From: Chloroflexota bacterium
Lineage (GTDB): Bacteria; Chloroflexota; Anaerolineae; Anaerolineales; UBA4823
DNA: 44,151 bases
Reading direction: 5' to 3'
NCBI GenBank assembly: GCA_012516075.1
Contig: JAAYXE010000070.1
Coordinates: 1-44,151, forward strand
Shown here in pieces: positions 39,660 to 44,151 of the stretch (its first letter is position 1; every line of letters starts with the position of its first letter). The notes under the pieces are model-generated. The model did no database searches. It saw only the letters and a program-made list of their open reading frames with translations, and had not been told where the DNA came from. A program made the position numbers and the translations under genes.

Positions 39660-40609
39660 ATGCCTCTTTTTTCGGTTTGGTATTGTCCCATCCAGGCCGC
39701 GGTCTGCCTCAGGCCTTCCTGTAGCCCTACCTGAGGACGGAAACCGAGAACCTGTGCAGCCTTCTCCGGGCTGCCCAGGGACCTGTAAATATCGCCGGGA
39801 CGCGGCGCAGCGAACTGGGGCTCCTGCTCGAGAGGCAGGAACTCCCCCAGGATTTCGATCAATTCTAACAGAGTCACTTCACGGCCCGAGCAAACGTTGA
39901 ACACCTGCCCGCCGGCCTGCGGGCTCCCGGCAGCCAGCATCAGCGCCCGCACCACATCGCCGACGTAGACGAAGTCGCGCTTCTGCAGCCCGTCGCCGTA
40001 GATGGTGAGGGGCTGGCCGTCGAGCAGGCGGCGGATGAAGATCGGGATCACGGCGGCGTAGTCGGATTGGGGCGACTGGCGCGGGCCGAAGACGTTGAAA
40101 AAACGCAGCGAAGCCACCGGCAGGCCGAAGGCCAGCGTGTACAGGCTGGCGTAGGCTTCGTCCACCTGCTTGGAGGGGCCGTAGGGCGAAAGCGGGCGGG
40201 CGGGGGTGCTCTCCTGCAGGGGCAGGTCCGGTGCGTCGCCGTACACCGCGGCGCTGGATGCGATCACCACCTGGCGCACGCCGGCCCTGCGGGCAGCTTC
40301 GAAGAGCTGCAGGGTGCCGGCCACGTTGATATCGAAGCATACCTGCGGCTCGAGCATCGACTTCGGCGCGGAGACATACGCCGCCAGGTGGAAGACGTAA
40401 TCCGCCCCTTCCACGGCCTGCTGCACAGCAGCCGGGTCGCGCAGGTCGCCTTCGATCAGGGTCAGCGCATCCAGCACGGCGGCCAGGTTCTCCCGGCTGC
40501 CGGTTGAGAAGTTATCCAGCACGCGCACCTGGTCACCGCGTTCCAGCAGCGCATTCACCAGATGTGAGCCGATAAAGCCGGCTCCGCCAGTCACCAGCGA
40601 CACCGTCAT
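39656..40609 (-). CDS. NAD-dependent epimerase/dehydratase (GalE/WbpP-like)
   Basis: 317 residues, an extended SDR. The NAD motif is 'VTGGAGFIGSHLVNAL'; 'LAAYVSAPKSMLEP', 'IASSAAVYGDAPDLP', 'SPYGPSKQVDEAYA' (catalytic Tyr-x3-Lys) and 'FNVFGPRQSPQSDYAAVIP' identify the UDP-sugar 4-epimerase branch. I chose the ATG at 40609, just 2 nt after the stop of the sugar transferase, because the GXXGXXG motif follows immediately; the frame is open further upstream but that part has no homology-like signal. It is likely to convert UDP-glucose or UDP-GlcNAc forms for the polysaccharide. Coupled to the aminotransferase downstream. Confidence 0.9.
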   Translation of the reverse strand: MTVSLVTGGAGFIGSHLVNALLERGDQVRVLDNFSTGSRENLAAVLDALTLIEGDLRDPAAVQQAVEGADYVFHLAAYVSAPKSMLEPQVCFDINVAGTLQLFEAARRAGVRQVVIASSAAVYGDAPDLPLQESTPARPLSPYGPSKQVDEAYASLYTLAFGLPVASLRFFNVFGPRQSPQSDYAAVIPIFIRRLLDGQPLTIYGDGLQKRDFVYVGDVVRALMLAAGSPQAGGQVFNVCSGREVTLLELIEILGEFLPLEQEPQFAAPRPGDIYRSLGSPEKAAQVLGFRPQVGLQEGLRQTAAWMGQYQTEKRGI

Positions 40610-40611
40610 CT

Positions 40612-42102
40612 TTACCTGCCCCGGAATCCCAGCATGGTGGGTGGTGTGCGCAGCATGATGATGAGATCGGTGATCAGGCTGCGGTGCTTGATATAGTACA
40701 GGTCGTATTCGAGCTTGATAATCGTCTCTTCGATCGTCGAGGCGTAGGAGAAATTGACCTGCGCCCAGCCGGTGAGCCCGGGCTTGACGAGCAGGCGGGC
40801 GCGGTAGAAAGGCACATGCTTCTGGAAGTAATCCACCAGCTCGGGGCGCTCGGCGCGCGGCCCCACCAGGCTCATCTCGCCGCGGATGACGTTGATGAAC
40901 TGCGGCAGCTCGTCCAGGTGCGTCTTGCGCAGGAAGCGACCCACGCGCGTGGCGCGGTTGTCGTGCTCTTTGGCCCACTGCGGCTTGCCGTCGGGCTCGG
41001 CGTTGTTGCACATGGTGCGGAATTTGAGGATGGTGTAGGGCTGCCCACCGCGCCCCAGGCGCGTCTGCCCGTAGATGACCGGCCGCCCGTCGTCGAGGAT
41101 GATGGCCAGGGCCACGAAGGGATAGACCAGCAGGAAGGCCAGCAGGCCGACAAAGCCGCCGGCCAGGTCCATCAGGCGCTTGACCAGGTCGTAAAAGGTG
41201 CTGCGGCGGTTCTCATCGACAAACGAGCGCAGGATCCAGTCGCTTTCCAGCAGGCGGATGGGCACCCGGCCGAGCACTTCTTCATATACGGTGGGCATGC
41301 GCGAAATCTCGACCCCGTACTGCTGGGCGTCGAGCAGGGCTTTGAACATCTGCGGGGCCATCGGCCCGGAAATGGCGACGATAATGTCGGTTACACTGCT
41401 CTCTTTGACGATGTCCATCAGGTCGTCGCTGGTGCCGATCACCGGGACGCCGTGGACTTCGGTCCCCTGCTTCTGGGGGTCATCGTCGATTACGCCTACC
41501 ACGAAGAAAGGCGGGGGCCAGATCTCCGAGGTGACCTGCAGCAGGCTCTCGCCGGAGCGGCCGCCGCCCACCAGCAAAGCGCGGCGCATGAACTGCGCGG
41601 CAGCAAAAATGCGGATGTACAGGTAGCGCCAGCCCAGGGTAAGCCCCGCTGCGGCCGCCACGAACGCGGCCACGCCCCGGCGGGGCGGCCACTGGTTGCG
41701 CGGCAGGTCGGAGCTGGCAGAATAGAAGTAAACCAGCAGGTACAGGATAATACCCACGCCCACCGCGGCAGCCACACCCTGCACGGTCTTTTTCCAGTCG
41801 CCGGCGCGGCGCACGTCGTAGAGCTCAATTAACAGCACCATCCAGAACAGGGGCAGGAAGAAAAACCACTGGGGCGGGCGGGTGCGGATAAACTCCAGGC
41901 CCCAGGTGGGAAAGCGGTCGGCGCTGCCCCAGAAGTAGAGGGCCAGCAGCAGCGCAATGCACGCGACCAGAAAATCTCCCGCCAGCAGGACGACGCGCCG
42001 TTCGCCAATGCGCAGCTGCCAGGGGTTCGACTTCTGCACGTACCTGGGCGCGACGACCGCTTTTGCATTCGTTGGGAGTTTGGTTTCAGTCTGCAGCTTC
42101 AT
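40612..42102 (-). CDS. Polyprenyl glycosylphosphotransferase (WbaP/WcaJ-like initiating sugar transferase)
   Basis: 496 residues. It links the first sugar-1-phosphate to undecaprenyl phosphate at the membrane and so starts repeat-unit synthesis. The N-terminus has four to five transmembrane helices and a Rossmann-like CoA-binding-type domain ('[15 protein letters not shown]', about 175-290). The catalytic domain (about 315-496) has '[18 protein letters not shown]', '[18 protein letters not shown]', '[20 protein letters not shown]', '[13 protein letters not shown]' and '[12 protein letters not shown]'. Two nucleotides separate it from the epimerase. The glycosyltransferase upstream is 50 nt away, so all probably belong to one cluster. 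Confidence 0.93.
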   Translation of the reverse strand: MKLQTETKLPTNAKAVVAPRYVQKSNPWQLRIGERRVVLLAGDFLVACIALLLALYFWGSADRFPTWGLEFIRTRPPQWFFFLPLFWMVLLIELYDVRRAGDWKKTVQGVAAAVGVGIILYLLVYFYSASSDLPRNQWPPRRGVAAFVAAAAGLTLGWRYLYIRIFAAAQFMRRALLVGGGRSGESLLQVTSEIWPPPFFVVGVIDDDPQKQGTEVHGVPVIGTSDDLMDIVKESSVTDIIVAISGPMAPQMFKALLDAQQYGVEISRMPTVYEEVLGRVPIRLLESDWILRSFVDENRRSTFYDLVKRLMDLAGGFVGLLAFLLVYPFVALAIILDDGRPVIYGQTRLGRGGQPYTILKFRTMCNNAEPDGKPQWAKEHDNRATRVGRFLRKTHLDELPQFINVIRGEMSLVGPRAERPELVDYFQKHVPFYRARLLVKPGLTGWAQVNFSYASTIEETIIKLEYDLYYIKHRSLITDLIIMLRTPPTMLGFRGR

Positions 42103-42152
42103 TCATGATCCCGAGACAGTGCTGCGTTCCAGCCAGGAACACAGGGTCTGCG

Positions 42153-43148
42153 CTACCTTCTCACGAGACTGACCGCCAGGCTCCACAAAAAAGCCGAACC
42201 CCAGGCCAGATGCATGGTTGCAACAGCCAGGGGAGCGCTGATGAGGAGTGGCAGGTCCTTATTCTTCACGGCAAGCTGAGCCCCCACGAAAAGCAGGGCC
42301 AGGGTGTATAAACCTAATTCTAACACCAGCAGGCTGCGCGCGGCGGGCATCCAGATGGCAAGCAGGGCCAGGACCAGCAGGCTGAGCACGAAAAGCGGCG
42401 GTAGCGCCTGCCGCCAGCGGATTGCAGCCGGGTAACGGCGCAGCATTTTTACCTTCCAGTATCCGTAGCGCCAGTACTGCCGCGCCAGCGCAGCGTAATC
42501 GGCGCGTGCAAAATACGTGGAACGGATGGCCGGGTCGAGCCAGACTTTTCCGCCAGACAGACGGATGCGGGTGTTGAACTCGTAATCCTCGTTGGTCAGC
42601 AGGTCCTCGTCAAAAGGACCGATCTGCTTCACCAGCGAAGCCCGGAACGCACCGAAGGGCACGGTGTCGACGTACTGGGCGTGTTCTGCGTAGCGGTAGA
42701 GCGCGTCGCCCACTGCAAGCGGGTGCGCAGCTGCAGCTGCGATGCCGCGTGCCACCCAGCCTGGCCCTCCCGGGCGGATCTCCCACACCCCGCCGACGTT
42801 ATCACCCCTGCCGGCCTGCAGCGCCTCCACACAGCGCGCCACGTAATCGGGGCGGGGCATGGAATGGGCGTCCAGGCGCACGATCAGGTCCCCGCGTGCA
42901 GCCGCCAGAGCGGCGTTCAGCCCGCTGGGGATGGTGCGCCGCGGGTTATCGACCACTCGCAGGTTCAGATCGGGATGTTCTTCGGAAAACGAAGCGATCT
43001 GCGCCCGGGTGCGGTCTGTGGATCGACCATCGGCGATTAATACTTCCATACAGGAACGCGGATAGGTCTGCTCATAGAGCGCGCCCAACAGCAGGCGAAT
43101 GGTCCTCTCTTCATTGTAACACGGCACGATTACAGAAACGAGAGACAC
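42153..43148 (-). CDS. Family 2 glycosyltransferase with C-terminal membrane helices (ExoA-like)
   Basis: 331 residues. The GT-A fold is seen from residue 3: 'VSVIVPCYNEERTIRLLL', the nucleotide-binding 'VLIADGRSTDRT', a DxD-like 'LIVRLDAHSMPRPDY' and 'DEDLLTNEDYEFNTRIR', whose acidic pair would be the catalytic base region. The C-terminus has two or three hydrophobic helices (about 240-330). It probably extends the lipid-linked sugar begun by the polyprenyl transferase. The start appears to be the GTG at 43148, with AGGTTAGGG just upstream. Confidence 0.9.
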   Translation of the reverse strand: MSLVSVIVPCYNEERTIRLLLGALYEQTYPRSCMEVLIADGRSTDRTRAQIASFSEEHPDLNLRVVDNPRRTIPSGLNAALAAARGDLIVRLDAHSMPRPDYVARCVEALQAGRGDNVGGVWEIRPGGPGWVARGIAAAAAHPLAVGDALYRYAEHAQYVDTVPFGAFRASLVKQIGPFDEDLLTNEDYEFNTRIRLSGGKVWLDPAIRSTYFARADYAALARQYWRYGYWKVKMLRRYPAAIRWRQALPPLFVLSLLVLALLAIWMPAARSLLVLELGLYTLALLFVGAQLAVKNKDLPLLISAPLAVATMHLAWGSAFLWSLAVSLVRR

Positions 43149-43319
43149 GGCCCTAACCTGTAGACTGCATGATGATCCGCGCGGCCCTGTTTTCGGGAGT
43201 AATGGGCTGTGCAGGTGCGGTGGGGGACCGTCACCGGCACAGGGATGATTTGTACCACAGAAAAGCGATCCTGTCTGTATCGGTTTAGATTACGGTTCCT
43301 GCCCGGATGAAACGAGAAT

Positions 43320-43706
43320 TTAACCAGCCAGGGCGATCATTTCGATCTCGACGGCAGCGCCGCGCGGCAGCGCGCCCACCTGGAAGGCCGAGCGAGCGGG
43401 GTAATCGCCGGTGAAGAACTCGGCGTAGGCAGCGTTCATGCTGGCGAAATCGTTGATATCGCGCAGGAAGACGGTGGTTTTGACCACCCGGTCGAGAGAG
43501 GAGCCGGCGGCCTCTAGGATGGCCCTGGCGTTCTTCAGGGCCTGGCGGGTCTCTTCCTGGATGCCGCCCGGGACCAGCTCACCGCTGTCCGGGTCGATGC
43601 CGAGCTGCCCGGAGAGGAAGATGAATTCGCCGGCGCGCACGGCGGCGGAATAAGGACCGATGGCCTTTGGGGCCTGGTCGCTGTGGATGGTCTGTCTGGC
43701 TGTCAT
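43320..43706 (-). CDS. ridA: RidA/YjgF family protein (reactive enamine/imine deaminase)
   Basis: 128 residues, standard length. RidA hydrolyses reactive enamine/imine intermediates released by PLP enzymes. Recognised parts are 'QAPKAIGPYSAAVRAGEFIF', 'SGQLGIDPDSGELVPGG', 'VVKTTVFLRDINDFASMNA' and 'ARSAFQVGALPRGAAVEIEM', with the active-site Arg in 'PARSAF' and Glu in 'EIEM'. It acts in the cytoplasm as a trimer. GGAG lies 9 nt before the ATG. The PLP enzymes of the cluster nearby are possible generators of its substrates, but it is separated from them by 171 nt and by its own upstream region. Confidence 0.93.
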   Translation of the reverse strand: MTARQTIHSDQAPKAIGPYSAAVRAGEFIFLSGQLGIDPDSGELVPGGIQEETRQALKNARAILEAAGSSLDRVVKTTVFLRDINDFASMNAAYAEFFTGDYPARSAFQVGALPRGAAVEIEMIALAG

Positions 43707-44151
43707 GAGTTGCGTCTCCGTATAATTTGAGACCCAGAGGCGGCCCCTGGGTCCTGGGATAACGATGGCTCGGCCCTATTTTACCCGATATGTGGAGGAA
43801 AGGCGGGGGGCTAGATTTTTTGCCCCTCCATGTGAACAGCCTGTTTCGCATACTCAGGGGCGTTAAGCCCGCAGCAAGGCGTCCTTCGACTGCGCCTGCT
43901 CACTGACACTCGCAGGCTGAGTATGCTTGCATACCGCTCCGGATGCCTTGTTGCACCAATCAGATGCCTGGCAGCGATGAATAGATAAAAAACTACCCCT
44001 GTGAGACCCTGACCCTCCCCGCATCAGCACGCCTGCCAGGGGCAGGCTGCCGTGCAGGGAAAGGATTCTGGGCCCCTCCCCTGTGAGTGGCCCGCCGAAG
44101 GCGGGCAAGCGAAACGGGGGAGGCGGGGGTGGGGGTTGAAGAGCCCAGCAA
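43707..44151. other. Right-edge intergenic region with hairpins and a family A repeat
   Basis: It contains GACCCAG/CTGGGTC (43731-43753) just upstream of ridA, family A copy 7 (43871-43954), GCCTGCC/GGCAGGC (44031-44047) and GCCCGCC/GGCGGGC (44090-44106). A stretch of CCCCTCCC is partly complementary to a GGGGGAGG nearby. No gene is supported in these 445 nt. Confidence 0.5.
43871..43954 (+). repeat. Palindromic repeat family A, copy 7 (long-loop variant)
   Basis: The arms GCAGCAAGGCGTCC (43871-43884) and GGATGCCTTGTTGC (43941-43954) pair at 12 of 14 positions. TTCGACT follows the left arm and ATACCGCTCC precedes the right arm. The core is about 30 nt longer than in copies 1-5 and has its own internal palindrome. 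Confidence 0.65.

Noticed and set aside
39656..41011. A longer form of the epimerase starting near 41011
   Set aside because: The extra 134 residues overlap the sugar transferase gene and are low-complexity; the NAD motif begins right after the ATG at 40609.
2597..43954. CRISPR array as an explanation of the repeats
   Set aside because: Copies are dispersed, palindromic with varying arms, and not separated by regular spacers; no cas genes.

Overview
The window looks like a chromosomal segment of a GC-rich, Gram-positive-type (monoderm) bacterium, most likely a member of the Chloroflexota (Anaerolineae-like). I infer this from several things together: a complex I operon with two NuoM genes, an Fo-only ATP synthase operon with a b-delta fusion, a DUF4032 kinase-like protein, a UbiB/ABC1 kinase, a large membrane transglutaminase, a sortase-like protein and tandem FemAB proteins. 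The taxonomy is inference; there is no rRNA or tRNA here. Most genes lie on the minus strand. The plus-strand genes are the UbiB kinase, the formate/nitrite-type channel, the transglutaminase and the sortase.

Layout. 1-7.3 kb (minus): a GAF-domain sensor truncated by the window edge, a DUF4032 protein, two overlapping ABC exporter half-transporters that form a predicted asymmetric heterodimer, and a cysteine-rich YkgJ-like protein. 7.6-10.4 kb (plus): a UbiB/ABC1 kinase and a FocA/NirC channel, ending in a strong terminator. 10.4-14.6 kb (minus): atpI-atpB-atpE-atpFH, then murE. The ATP synthase set is only the membrane sector; its last gene joins subunit b to just the C-terminal domain of delta, and no F1 genes follow. 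14.7-24.2 kb (minus): nuoA-H-J-K-L-M-M-N, the complete membrane arm of complex I with a second NuoM and no peripheral-arm gene. 24.5-27.0 kb (plus): a transglutaminase-like membrane protein. 27.1-28.6 kb (minus): an XRE-ImmA/IrrE regulator overlapping a PIN-domain gene, with a well-formed promoter/operator. 29.3-30.0 kb (plus): a sortase-like protein behind a structured leader. 30.5-32.9 kb (minus): a flavinylation module made of a NosR/NapH-like FMN-binding membrane protein, a small membrane protein and ApbE, flanked by copies of a palindromic repeat. 33.5-43.7 kb (minus): a surface polysaccharide/cell wall cluster (family 2 glycosyltransferase, polyprenyl sugar-phosphate transferase, NAD epimerase, DegT aminotransferase, membrane-anchored SDR, two FemAB proteins, a D-cysteine desulfhydrase-like PLP enzyme), with a RidA protein upstream.

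The central energy genes form the theme: proton translocation by complex I and use of that gradient by ATP synthase lie back to back, separated by a single promoter embedded in an inverted repeat. The most unusual points are these. The second NuoM has lost the TM7 lysine normally needed for proton transfer. NuoL carries an extended lateral-helix region and a His-rich loop. The ATP synthase delta subunit is reduced to a C-terminal domain fused to b. A dispersed palindromic repeat family with a conserved core occurs in five places (seven copies).
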